From NCBI RefSeq assembly GCF_002591975.1, contig NZ_NVQE01000016.1:56619-120618 (forward strand): 64,000 nucleotides of DNA, given 5' to 3'. This DNA is from Mycobacterium neglectum (GTDB lineage Bacteria; Actinomycetota; Actinomycetes; Mycobacteriales; Mycobacteriaceae). Below, in pieces: positions 1 to 8,508 of the stretch. The notes beneath the pieces are model-generated. The model ran no database searches, was not told the origin of the DNA, and saw nothing but the letters and a program-made list of their open reading frames with translations. Numbering within the stretch: the stretch's first letter is position 1; each line of letters starts with the position of its first letter. The position numbers and the translations under genes are program-made.

Positions 1-561
1 TGGCCGGCGATCCGCCGCGGTCTTGGGCGTGGTGACGGTGTCGCTCTCGGTGAATTCCTTGGTCCAGCAGGCGAACTCAAGCGTGATGCCGTCAGGGTCC
101 AAGAAATAGAACGACCGCACGTATACGCCCGGGTGCACCGTCGCGGCGACCTGCTGCTTGCTCTCGTCATGATTGAGCACCGGGCCGACGCGCACGCCCT
201 TGTCCTTCAGGCGCTGTCGATAATCGTCGAACTTCTCCGCAGGTACGTGAAACGCCAGGTGATTCATTGTGCTCACCGCGCTGACGATGTCACCGATACC
301 CGGAATCGCCTCGGGTGACGAGATTCCCGGAACACGGTCAGGTGCATCGGCGAACCAGAAGAAGGCCACACAATCACCGTTGCCTGCGTCGAAGAAGAAG
401 TGTTGTCCCATGCCACCAGGCAGGTCGAGCGACTTGATCAATGGCATGCCAAGGACATTGCTGTAAAAGTCGACTGTCTTCGCCATATCCGAGCACACGA
501 GTGCGACGTGGTTGATTCCGCCCAGTTCAAACTCGGAATTCGGATTGTTCGGCTTGATCAT
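1..561 (-). CDS. VOC-family (glyoxalase/extradiol dioxygenase-like) protein, 3' end cut by window edge
   Basis: The reading frame opens with ATG at 561 and runs off the left edge after 187 codons, so the C-terminus is missing. The protein shows the paired beta-alpha-beta-beta-beta modules of the vicinal-oxygen-chelate fold. The first module holds NHVALV near residue 16. The second holds MNHLAFH near residue 100, and LEFACW near residue 170 supplies a typical metal-ligand Glu. The two His and one Glu fit a divalent-metal site, so a ring-cleaving dioxygenase, glyoxalase or isomerase activity is possible, but the substrate cannot be told. It is divergent from the TetR gene that starts at 640, and the 78-base gap probably carries both promoters. 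The family call is firm; the function is open. Confidence 0.8.
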   Translation of the reverse strand, partial: MIKPNNPNSEFELGGINHVALVCSDMAKTVDFYSNVLGMPLIKSLDLPGGMGQHFFFDAGNGDCVAFFWFADAPDRVPGISSPEAIPGIGDIVSAVSTMNHLAFHVPAEKFDDYRQRLKDKGVRVGPVLNHDESKQQVAATVHPGVYVRSFYFLDPDGITLEFACWTKEFTESDTVTTPKTAADRRP

Positions 562-639
562 TTCCGGCTGCTCCTCTAGTCAAGCTCGATTTCTGAATCT
601 AACATCAGGTTCAGTTTCGATCAAGGTCAAGGAGAGGCC

Positions 640-1269
640 GTGACCGTTAGTCCACGCGTGCAGTTTCCGACGCTACGCGGTCGGCAGACACAGGCGGCGA
701 TCGACGCTGGCGCCCGATCGGTGATTGCCCGCAAAGGCATTCTCGCTACGACGATTTCGGACATCGCTGCAGAGGCCGGCAAGTCCACGGCATCGTTCTA
801 CAACTATTATGACTCCAAGGAAGCGATGGTCCGCGAATGGGCCCTGCGGTTCCGTGACGAGGCCAGGGAGCGATCCCGCGCAGCCGCCGAACCGGGCCTG
901 TCGAACTGGGAACGCTCCTACCAGGCCACCGCCGCGCACTGGCACACGTATCGTCACCAACTTGCCGAGATCATCAGCATCTCGCAGCTGGCGATGGTCA
1001 ACGAAGATTTCGCAGAGTACTGGAACGACATCTGTTCGCTGCCGACAGCACTCATCACCCGCATGGTGAAACATGCTCAGCAACAAGGCTTCTGCGCCGA
1101 CGATGAACCACATCTAGTAGCTGTTGCACTGGTGTCGATGCTCAACCAGTTCTGCTACACACAGCTGGCCGGGAACAATGGCGCTGGGAGCGCCGTCGAC
1201 GACGAGGCATGCATCATCACGCTTGCCAACGTCTTCTACCGGACGATCTACCACAAGGGGGCGGCATGA
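640..1269 (+). CDS. TetR/AcrR family transcriptional regulator
   Basis: This 209-aa protein has an N-terminal helix-turn-helix of the TetR type: the stretch IARKGILATTISDIAAEAGKS (residues about 29-49) is followed by FYNYYDSKEAM, the usual end of the DNA-binding domain. The rest is an all-helical ligand-binding domain with no recognisable ligand specificity. The start is a GTG at 640 preceded by AAGGAGAG, a good ribosome-binding site. Its stop overlaps the ATG of the alpha/beta hydrolase in an ATGA, so the two are translationally coupled. It most likely represses its own operon and perhaps the divergent VOC gene in response to an acyl or aromatic compound; that role is inferred from position. 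Confidence 0.88.
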   Translation: MTVSPRVQFPTLRGRQTQAAIDAGARSVIARKGILATTISDIAAEAGKSTASFYNYYDSKEAMVREWALRFRDEARERSRAAAEPGLSNWERSYQATAAHWHTYRHQLAEIISISQLAMVNEDFAEYWNDICSLPTALITRMVKHAQQQGFCADDEPHLVAVALVSMLNQFCYTQLAGNNGAGSAVDDEACIITLANVFYRTIYHKGAA

Positions 1270-2408
1270 CCAGGACACCGGCGAGCGGCGGAACTCCGGG
1301 TGTCACACGCGAATTCGTCGGATTACCGTCGCCCACCGCGCGCCGTGCAGGCGCGGGCGGGAACCCGTGTCAGGGCGTCTACTACCGCGGCGTTGGGCGC
1401 AAACCGAAGGTGGCGATGATCGCCACGCACTATCAGATCGACTTCTCCGAACACTATCTCGCTGACTACATGGCGACCCGCGGCATCGGATTCCTCGGCT
1501 GGAACACCCGCTACCGGGGATTCGAGAGCAGTTTTCTGCTCGACCACGCGCTGGTCGACATCGGGGTCGGCGTGCGCTGGCTGCGTGAGGTTCAGGGGGT
1601 CGAAACAGTGGTGCTGCTTGGCAATTCCGGTGGCGGCTCACTCATGGCGGCCTATCAGGCGCAGGCCGTCGACCCGCACGTGACCCCGCTGGACGGCATG
1701 CGGCCCGCGGCGGGTCTTGGCGATCTGCTGCCTGCCGATGGCTATATCGCGAGTGCCGCGCACCCAGGTCGGCCCGAGGTCCTCACCGCCTGGATGGATG
1801 CGGCCGTCGTCAACGAAAGCGATGCGGTCACCAGTGATCCCGCGCTCGATCTGTTCAACCCGGAGAACGGGCCACCGTTCACCGCCGACTTCGTCGCGCG
1901 CTATCGGGGAGCACAGATCGAACGCAACAACGCCATCACCGACTGGGCCGAAACCGAGCTCAAGCGCGTCCACGCCGCCGGTTTCTCGGACCGGCCGTTC
2001 ACGGTGATGCGAACGTGGGCCGACCCGCGCATGGTCGACCCCACCCTGGAACCCACCAAGCGGCCCGCCAACATGTGTTACGCGGGCGTACCGATCAAAG
2101 CCAACCGATCAGCACACGGCATCGCGGCGGCGTGCACGCTGCGCAGCTGGATCGGCATGTGGAGCCTGCGGCATGCTCAGACCCGCGCCGAACCGCATTT
2201 GGCGCGCCTGACGTGTCCCGCGCTGGTCATCAATGCCGAGCAGGACACCGGCGTGTACCCATCCGACGCCAAACGCATCTACGACGCACTGGCCAGTGAC
2301 GACAAGTCGCAGTGCTCGATCGACACCGATCACTACTTCGTCAGCCCGGGTGCGCGTAGCGAGAAGGCCGATACCATCGCCAAGTGGATCGCGAAGAGGT
2401 GGCGCTAA
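1266..2408 (+). CDS. Alpha/beta-hydrolase
   Basis: With ATG at 1266 the product is 380 aa. A nucleophile elbow GNSGGGS places the catalytic Ser at about residue 121; an Asp in NAEQDTG and a His in DTDHYF near the C-terminus complete a plausible Ser-Asp-His triad. There is no signal peptide, so it should act in the cytoplasm. It sits between a TetR regulator (ATGA overlap) and a D-2-hydroxyacid dehydrogenase whose start lies inside its 3' end, which suggests one three-gene operon acting on an ester, thioester or C-C bond of a carboxylic acid. The exact substrate is unknown. Confidence 0.82.
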   Translation: MTRTPASGGTPGVTREFVGLPSPTARRAGAGGNPCQGVYYRGVGRKPKVAMIATHYQIDFSEHYLADYMATRGIGFLGWNTRYRGFESSFLLDHALVDIGVGVRWLREVQGVETVVLLGNSGGGSLMAAYQAQAVDPHVTPLDGMRPAAGLGDLLPADGYIASAAHPGRPEVLTAWMDAAVVNESDAVTSDPALDLFNPENGPPFTADFVARYRGAQIERNNAITDWAETELKRVHAAGFSDRPFTVMRTWADPRMVDPTLEPTKRPANMCYAGVPIKANRSAHGIAAACTLRSWIGMWSLRHAQTRAEPHLARLTCPALVINAEQDTGVYPSDAKRIYDALASDDKSQCSIDTDHYFVSPGARSEKADTIAKWIAKRWR

Positions 2409-3376
2409 GAGTCCTCGCCCATTACGTTCCCGGCGAGAAAGTCACGCAGTTCGTTGCACCAGAAGCGGATTGGCTCGATGTTCACTACTGCGCCGAGAAT
2501 GATGACGAGACGTTCTATTCCGAACTCCCCCACGCCGAGGTGATCTGGCACGTGCTGCGGCCGATATCCGGTGCCGACCTCGAAAAGGCGCAGCGGTGTC
2601 GGCTCGTGCACAAGCTCGGCGCAGGCGTCAACACCATCGACGTCGACACCGCGACGCGACTGGGGATCGCGGTGGCGAACATGCCCGGCGCCAATGCCGG
2701 ATCGGTCGCCGAGGGCGCCGTGCTGCTGATGCTTGCGGCACTGCGCCGGCTCACCGAGCTCGACCGCGCCACGCGCGACGGCAAGGGCTGGCCGTCGGAT
2801 CCGAGCCTTGGCGAGACCGTGCGTGACATCGGCGGCTGCACCGTGGGACTGGTCGGCTACGGCAACATCGCCAAGGCGGTGGAGCGGATCGTGGTCGCTA
2901 TGGGAGCCGACGTCCTGCACACCAGCACTCGCGATGACGGCCTCCCCGGTTGGCGGCCACTAGCCGAACTGCTGTCGGCCAGCGACATCGTCTCGTTGCA
3001 CATACCGCTCACCGACGCCACCGCAGGCATGCTGGACGGTGCCGCGCTGGCTGCGATGAAGGCCGACGCGGTGCTGGTGAACACCTCCCGCGGCGCGGTG
3101 GTCGACGAGATCGCACTCGTCGATGCCCTGCGGTCGGGCGGCTTGGCGGCAGCGGGCCTGGACGTCTTCGCCGTTGAACCGATTCCGGACGACAATCCCC
3201 TGCTCACCCTGGCCAATGTGGTGCTCACGCCACACGTCAGCTGGTACACCCGCGACACCATGCGGCGATACCTGGCGGTGGCTGTCGACAACTGCCGACG
3301 CATCCGGGACGGCCGGGAACTCGCCAATGTCGTGAACGGTATCGTGGTTCCCAACCGACCGGTTAATAGGGAATAA
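2399..3376 (+). CDS. D-2-hydroxyacid dehydrogenase (phosphoglycerate dehydrogenase-like)
   Basis: The protein is about 325 aa and has the two-domain layout of NAD-dependent 2-hydroxyacid dehydrogenases. A Rossmann fingerprint GLVGYGNIAKAV lies at about residues 148-159. The signature NTSRGAVVDE and the catalytic His in TPHVSWYT follow in the expected order. An Arg (TSRG), a Glu and a His are therefore available for catalysis. I prefer GTG 2399, which overlaps the upstream hydrolase by 10 bases; GTG 2384 is an in-frame alternative five codons longer. It lacks the C-terminal ACT domain of serine-pathway SerA, so it is probably a catabolic reductase of a 2-keto acid rather than SerA. Confidence 0.82.
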   Translation: MALRVLAHYVPGEKVTQFVAPEADWLDVHYCAENDDETFYSELPHAEVIWHVLRPISGADLEKAQRCRLVHKLGAGVNTIDVDTATRLGIAVANMPGANAGSVAEGAVLLMLAALRRLTELDRATRDGKGWPSDPSLGETVRDIGGCTVGLVGYGNIAKAVERIVVAMGADVLHTSTRDDGLPGWRPLAELLSASDIVSLHIPLTDATAGMLDGAALAAMKADAVLVNTSRGAVVDEIALVDALRSGGLAAAGLDVFAVEPIPDDNPLLTLANVVLTPHVSWYTRDTMRRYLAVAVDNCRRIRDGRELANVVNGIVVPNRPVNRE

Positions 3377-3416
3377 CCCCCGCCCCGCAACGCCGCGACA
3401 ACGAGGTGCAACCGCT

Positions 3417-5618
3417 ATGCCTATCGCCATCAACACTGAGCACAACGACCTGGCCGATTCGGTTCGGTCCCTGGTGGCGCGGGTTGCGCCGTCGGAGGTG
3501 TTGCACGAGGCGCTGGAGACCCCGATTCCCAACCCGCCGCCTTACTGGAAGGCCGCAGCCGAGCAGGGTCTACAGGGTGTGCATCTGGCGGAATCCGTTG
3601 GTGGACAAGGGTTCGGCGTTCTCGAACTGGCGATCGTCCTCGCCGAGTTCGGCTACGGCGCGGTGCCCGGCCCCTTTGTGCCATCCGCGATCGCCAGTGC
3701 CCTGATCGCCGCCAACGATCCCGACACCAAGCTGCTTGGCGACCTGGCCTCCGGTGAGGTCATCGCGACCTACGCCATCGACTCCGGACTCACGGCCACC
3801 AGGCAGGGCGATGGCCTGGTCATTCGCGGTGAGGTACGCGCCGTGCCCGCGGCCGGGCAGGCGTCGGTGCTGGTGCTGCCGGTGGCGATCGACAGCGGCG
3901 AGGAGTGGGTGGTCCTCGACGTCAGCGAGAACCCGGCGCTGGAGATCGAGTCGGTCCAGAGCGTTGATCCGCTTCGCCCGGTGGCAGACGTGCGCGCCAA
4001 TGCCGTGGAGGTCGGCGACGACCGCGTGCTGAGCAACCTGAGCCGTGGCCACGCGCGGGCTGTCATATCGACACTGCTGAGCGCGGAGTGCGTCGGCGTC
4101 GCCCGATGGGCCACGGATACCGCGACGGCGTATGCCAAGATCCGCGAGCAGTTCGGCAGGCCCATCGGTCAGTTCCAGGCGATCAAGCACAAGTGCGCCA
4201 CGATGATCGCCGACACCGAGCGAGCAACCGCCGCGGTGTGGGACGCCGCCCGCGCCATCGACGAACACAGCCAGAACCCAACGGATGACACTGCTTTCGA
4301 GTTCGCCGCCGCCGTTGCTGCCACACTGGCACCCGCCGCTGTGCTGCACACCACCCAGGACTGCATCCAGGTGCACGGCGGTATCGGCTTCACCTGGGAG
4401 CATGACACCAACGTCTACTACCGTCGCGCGCTCCTGCTGTCCGCATGTTTCGGTCGCTCCAGCGACTACCCGCAGCGGGTGGTCGACATCGCGACGAGCA
4501 CCGGAATGCGCAGTATCGACATCGATCTGGATCCCGAGACGGAAAAACTGCGCGACGAGATCCGCTCGGAAGTGGCTGCGCTGAAAGAGATTCCGAGCGA
4601 AGAGCGCACCACCGCGATCGCCGAGGGCGGCTGGGTGGTGCCCCACCTGCCCAAGCCGTGGGGGCGCGCCGCGAATCCGATCGAGCAGATCATCATCGCC
4701 CAGGAGTTCAGCACCGGACGGGTACGCCGCCCGACGATGGGCATCGCAACGTGGCTGATCCCGTCGGTGGTGGCGTTCGGCACCGACGAGCAGAAGCAGC
4801 GCTTCCTGCCACCGACCCTGCGCGGTGAGATGGTCTGGTGCCAGCTGTTTTCCGAGCCCGGCGCCGGATCCGATCTGGCCAGCCTGACCACGAAGGCGAC
4901 CAAGGTCGACGGTGGTTGGCGGATCACCGGCCAGAAGATCTGGACCACCGGTGCGCAGTACTCCCAGTGGGGCATGCTGCTGGCCCGGACCAATCCGAGC
5001 GCTCCGAAGCACAACGGCATCACCTACTTCCTGCTCGACATGAGCAGTGACGGTGTCGAGGTGAAACCGCTGCGCGAGTTGACCGGCAACGCCATGTTCA
5101 ACACCGTGTTCATCGACGACGTCTTCGTTCCCGATGACATGGTGCTCGGCGAGGTGGACCGCGGCTGGGAGGTCAGCCGCACCACCCTGACCGCCGAGCG
5201 GGTGTCCATCGGCAGCAGCGAGGCGCCGTTCCTACCCAGCCTCGACGGCTTCGTCGACTTCATCCGCGACGGTCAGTTCGATCAGATCGGGCAGCACCAG
5301 GCCGGGCACCTCATCGCCGAGGGGCACGCCGCGAAGGTGCTGAACATGCGGTCGACCCTGCTCACGCTGGCCGGCGGCGACCCGATGCCCGCGGCAGCCA
5401 TCTCCAAACTGTTGTCGATGCGCACGGGGCAGAAGTACGCCGAGTTCGCGGTGTCGTCGTTCGGCACCGATGGCGCCGTCGGCAATGCGGAGACGCCGCA
5501 GGGCAAATGGGCCGAGTACCTGTTGGCCAGCCGCGCCACCACCATTTACGGCGGCACATCGGAAGTGCAGCTCAACATCATCGCCGAGCGGCTACTCGGT
5601 CTGCCCCGCGATCCATAA
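3417..5618 (+). CDS. fadE6: Double-domain acyl-CoA dehydrogenase, FadE6-like
   Basis: At 733 aa this is about twice a normal acyl-CoA dehydrogenase and consists of two ACAD modules in tandem. The N-terminal module ends with IQVHGGIGFTWEHD near residue 325. The C-terminal module holds WCQLFSEPGAGSDLASL (FAD-binding motif) near residue 485 and ends with YGGTSEVQLNIIAERLLGL. Such fused enzymes oxidise acyl-CoA at the alpha-beta bond with FAD and pass electrons to ETF. From memory, M. tuberculosis FadE6 has the same length and also lies next to a FadD2-type ligase and a LigD-polymerase-like gene, as here. The N-terminal half looks less conserved at the active site and may be structural. Confidence 0.85.
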   Translation: MPIAINTEHNDLADSVRSLVARVAPSEVLHEALETPIPNPPPYWKAAAEQGLQGVHLAESVGGQGFGVLELAIVLAEFGYGAVPGPFVPSAIASALIAANDPDTKLLGDLASGEVIATYAIDSGLTATRQGDGLVIRGEVRAVPAAGQASVLVLPVAIDSGEEWVVLDVSENPALEIESVQSVDPLRPVADVRANAVEVGDDRVLSNLSRGHARAVISTLLSAECVGVARWATDTATAYAKIREQFGRPIGQFQAIKHKCATMIADTERATAAVWDAARAIDEHSQNPTDDTAFEFAAAVAATLAPAAVLHTTQDCIQVHGGIGFTWEHDTNVYYRRALLLSACFGRSSDYPQRVVDIATSTGMRSIDIDLDPETEKLRDEIRSEVAALKEIPSEERTTAIAEGGWVVPHLPKPWGRAANPIEQIIIAQEFSTGRVRRPTMGIATWLIPSVVAFGTDEQKQRFLPPTLRGEMVWCQLFSEPGAGSDLASLTTKATKVDGGWRITGQKIWTTGAQYSQWGMLLARTNPSAPKHNGITYFLLDMSSDGVEVKPLRELTGNAMFNTVFIDDVFVPDDMVLGEVDRGWEVSRTTLTAERVSIGSSEAPFLPSLDGFVDFIRDGQFDQIGQHQAGHLIAEGHAAKVLNMRSTLLTLAGGDPMPAAAISKLLSMRTGQKYAEFAVSSFGTDGAVGNAETPQGKWAEYLLASRATTIYGGTSEVQLNIIAERLLGLPRDP

Positions 5619-5646
5619 ATCCTTCGATACCGGGTAACCCACGCTG

Positions 5647-5958
5647 ATGACCAACGATGTCGAGAAGCGGTGGGACCGGCCCGCCACCTTCCGTGCGGCG
5701 GCCGTCTACGTCGGTGCCGTCGTCGCGGTGGCGGGCATCGCCTTCGCCGTATACGGGTTGATTGCACGTGAATCGGTCGTGGCGGCATCACTGGTGCCGG
5801 CGACCCTGTTCGCCGGTGGTGTGGGTGCTTTCGTCAAGACCTACCGGGTGTGGAAGGCCCAGGGGGCATGGCCGGCCTGGCAGGGCGCAGGCTGGTTTCT
5901 ATTGCTCCTCATGCTGGTATGCCTTTCGGTCCCAGGCGCCGCGATGCAGGCGACCTAG
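5647..5958 (+). CDS. Small integral membrane protein
   Basis: This 103-aa protein begins with a charged stretch of about 15 residues. Three hydrophobic segments follow at about residues 17-40, 46-66 and 83-99, separated by short basic loops (KTYRVWK). No enzyme motif is visible and I do not recognise the family. It starts 28 bases after the fadE6-like stop, so it may be read from the same transcript. Its last four bases overlap the stop of the convergent SDR gene. A membrane location is well supported; nothing more can be said. Confidence 0.6.
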   Translation: MTNDVEKRWDRPATFRAAAVYVGAVVAVAGIAFAVYGLIARESVVAASLVPATLFAGGVGAFVKTYRVWKAQGAWPAWQGAGWFLLLLMLVCLSVPGAAMQAT

Positions 5959-6734
5959 GGGACGATCGAGTCGACGTAACCACCGTCGACACGAAGCGCA
6001 CCACCGGTTGTCGCCGACGCCTGCTCCGAAGCCAGGTAGGTGACCATGTTGGCGATCTCTTCGGGCTCGATGAGCCGTTCCAGCAGCGACTGCGGTCGGT
6101 ATTTGCGCATGAACTCCCGCTGCGCGGTGTCCCACGGCAACGACTCATCCACCAACTGGTAGACGAAATCGCGCACGCCCGCGGTGTGGGTCGGCCCCGC
6201 GATGACCGAATTGACGGTGACACCGGTGCCCGACGCATCCTTGGCGAATCCGCGGGACACCGCCAGCAGGGCAGTCTTGGACACCCCGTAGTGGATCATT
6301 TCCTCGGGGATCACGAGTGCAGAGTCGCTGGCGATCTGAATCACCCGACCCCAACCGCGTTCCGTCATCGCGGGTAGGTAGCTGCGGATAAGTCGCACTG
6401 CGGCAAGGACATTCACCTCGAAGTAGGTGCGCCACTGCTCGTCGGTCACCTGGCGGGCGGGGACCGCCTCGAAAATGCCGAGATTGTTCACCAGGATGTC
6501 GACGTCGGGCAACTGCGCCAAGAGTTCGGCCGTGCCGTCGTCGCTTGCCACGTCAGCGGCTACGCCGATGGCGTCACCACCGAGCAAGGCGACGGCTTCG
6601 TCGACCCGGTCGGGCGTGCGCCCGTTCACCACGACACGGGCACCGCTGGCGGCCAACCCCTTGGCGATCGCTAATCCGATGCCCTGGGTGGAGCCGGTGA
6701 CAAGCGCTGTTTTTCCCGCCAGATCAATGTTCAC
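5955..6734 (-). CDS. SDR family NAD(P)-dependent oxidoreductase
   Basis: The 259-aa product is a classical short-chain dehydrogenase. The cofactor motif TGSTQGIG is at residues 14-21, NNLG at about 84-87, the catalytic Ser in QIASDSA near 138, and YGVSK (catalytic Tyr and Lys) near 151-155. The C-terminus GALRVDGGYVDSIVP is typical of FabG-like enzymes, so an alcohol/ketone or 3-hydroxyacyl substrate is expected. It lies downstream of, and in the same direction as, the acyl-CoA synthetase, 29 bases away, which suggests co-transcription in fatty- or branched-acid breakdown. Confidence 0.87.
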   Translation of the reverse strand: MNIDLAGKTALVTGSTQGIGLAIAKGLAASGARVVVNGRTPDRVDEAVALLGGDAIGVAADVASDDGTAELLAQLPDVDILVNNLGIFEAVPARQVTDEQWRTYFEVNVLAAVRLIRSYLPAMTERGWGRVIQIASDSALVIPEEMIHYGVSKTALLAVSRGFAKDASGTGVTVNSVIAGPTHTAGVRDFVYQLVDESLPWDTAQREFMRKYRPQSLLERLIEPEEIANMVTYLASEQASATTGGALRVDGGYVDSIVP

Positions 6735-6763
6735 GCTGTGCTACTACCACTGCGACACCAGAA

Positions 6764-8452
6764 CTATTCCTTGGTCTCAGTGTCCATTTCGCGGAGTTCG
6801 CGCTTGAGGATCTTGCCGGTCGGATTGCGGGGCAACTCCTCGAGGAAGACGACCTCGCGGGGCACCTTGTAGCGGGCCAGGTTGTCCCGCACGTACGCCT
6901 TGATGGCGTCCTCGTCGATCGAGGCACCGTCCACCTTGACCACGAAGCAGCGCAGCCGGTGGCCCCATTCCTTGTCTTCCACGCCGAGCGCGGTGGCTTC
7001 GACGACCTCGGGATGGCCACTCACGAGATCTTCTATCTCCGCTGGGAACACGTTCTCGCCGCCGGACACGATCATCTCGTCATCGCGGCCGCTGACGTAC
7101 AACAGGTCGTGCTCGTCGAAGTAACCGACGTCGCCCGACGACATCAACCCGTCGATGATCTGCTTGTGGCCACCGCCGGTGTAACCCTCGAAGGGAAAGG
7201 TGTTGCCGACGAAGATTCGGCCAACTTCGCCCTGGGGTAGTTCGTTGCCGTTCTCGTCGAGGATCTTCACCTTGACACCCTTGACGACAGGGCCGACCGT
7301 TCCCGGGTTGATCGACAGATCCTTGGGCCGCGCGATGGTCGCGAACGCGATCTCGGTCGAGCCGTACAAGTTGTAGATGACCGGACCGAGATCCTTGAGC
7401 GCACGCGTGGCGAGCTCCGCTCCCAGCTGTGACCCCGACACGAACACGATCCGCAGCGATGACAGGTCCGGTTTGGGCTGGGTCTTCTCGAGCTCGTCGA
7501 GCAGCCGCGAAAGCATCACCGGCACGACGACGATCGCGGTGGCCCTGTTCTTCTCGATGTCCGTCAGAACGGTCGCCGGCTTGAAGCGCCGACGCAGCAC
7601 AAGCGTGGAGCCCAGCATCATCGCGATCGTGGCGTGCAGAAAACCGAGGGCGTGGAACATGGGCGCCGGGAGCGACGTCACCTCGCCTGCCTTGAACGGC
7701 ACGTGGGACAGCACACCACCGATGGGAGCCAGCGACGGCGGGGTGCTGCGGTTGGCGCCCTTCGGCGTACCGGTGGTTCCACTGGTCAGGATGATGATCG
7801 ACGAATGTCGGCTCACCTTGGGGGCCTGCGCCGTGCTGTTACGGGCGATCAGATCCGCGATCGTTTCGTCGGTGCTGCCGGACGGCTCGTCTTTATCCGG
7901 GTTGGTGGCCAGCGCGCGCAGCTTGCCGAAATCAGGATCCGCCTGCGAAACGGCGGCCGTGTATTCGTCGTCGTAGACGATGACCTTCGCACCCTCGCGC
8001 TCGGACACCTCCTTGACCTGGGGCCCGGAGAACTCGCTGTTGAGCAGGATGATCCGGGCACCGGTACGGGCCGCGCCGTACACCGAGACGAGGAACCACC
8101 GGTGGTTGCGTGCCAGGATCGCCACCCCGTCGCCGCCCTTGACGCCCATGGCCAGCAGTCCGTTGGCGAGGGCATGGGCCGCGTCGTCGAGTTCTTTGAA
8201 CGTGAATTCACCGTCGTCGTCGACAACGGCGATGCCATCGGGGGTGCGGCGCGCATTGAGCGCCGGGATCATCCCGAACTCACCCCAGCGCCGGATATCG
8301 GCGAGGAACGCGGCGATGTTCTGCGGTGCCTCCAGCTTCAGCGCACCCGCTTCGAACATCTTCCTGGCGTAGTGCAGTTCAGCCGATCCGCGCTCGGCGT
8401 ACTGCTGAATTTTGGCCGCTGCCTGCAACGGAAGATCAGTTAGCTTGGGCAT
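6764..8452 (-). CDS. fadD2: Fatty-acyl-CoA synthetase, FadD2-like
   Basis: The 562-aa protein is an adenylate-forming ligase that activates a carboxylic acid with ATP and CoA. The P-loop-like TSGTTGTPKG (A3 motif) is near residues 224-233, NLYGSTE (A5) near 368, SGDVGYFDE (A7) near 450, VSGRDDEMIVSGGENV (A8) near 464, and the A10 Lys in NPTGKILKRE near the C-terminus. The N-terminal 40 residues, including ELHYARKM, resemble mycobacterial FadD2 as I remember it, and the neighbourhood (polymerase gene divergent, fadE6-like gene nearby) supports that name. Chain-length preference cannot be read from sequence. Confidence 0.88.
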   Translation of the reverse strand: MPKLTDLPLQAAAKIQQYAERGSAELHYARKMFEAGALKLEAPQNIAAFLADIRRWGEFGMIPALNARRTPDGIAVVDDDGEFTFKELDDAAHALANGLLAMGVKGGDGVAILARNHRWFLVSVYGAARTGARIILLNSEFSGPQVKEVSEREGAKVIVYDDEYTAAVSQADPDFGKLRALATNPDKDEPSGSTDETIADLIARNSTAQAPKVSRHSSIIILTSGTTGTPKGANRSTPPSLAPIGGVLSHVPFKAGEVTSLPAPMFHALGFLHATIAMMLGSTLVLRRRFKPATVLTDIEKNRATAIVVVPVMLSRLLDELEKTQPKPDLSSLRIVFVSGSQLGAELATRALKDLGPVIYNLYGSTEIAFATIARPKDLSINPGTVGPVVKGVKVKILDENGNELPQGEVGRIFVGNTFPFEGYTGGGHKQIIDGLMSSGDVGYFDEHDLLYVSGRDDEMIVSGGENVFPAEIEDLVSGHPEVVEATALGVEDKEWGHRLRCFVVKVDGASIDEDAIKAYVRDNLARYKVPREVVFLEELPRNPTGKILKRELREMDTETKE

Positions 8453-8508
8453 GAACCCACAATATGTGACGCGGGTCGCATGTCGGGCTCGGAACCTAAC
8501 ATGGACTC

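Noticed and set aside
3570..5012. A 480-codon open frame on the minus strand inside the fadE6-like gene
   Set aside because: It lies wholly opposite a gene with clear acyl-CoA dehydrogenase motifs; its product has no recognisable domain. Long antisense frames are common in high-GC DNA.
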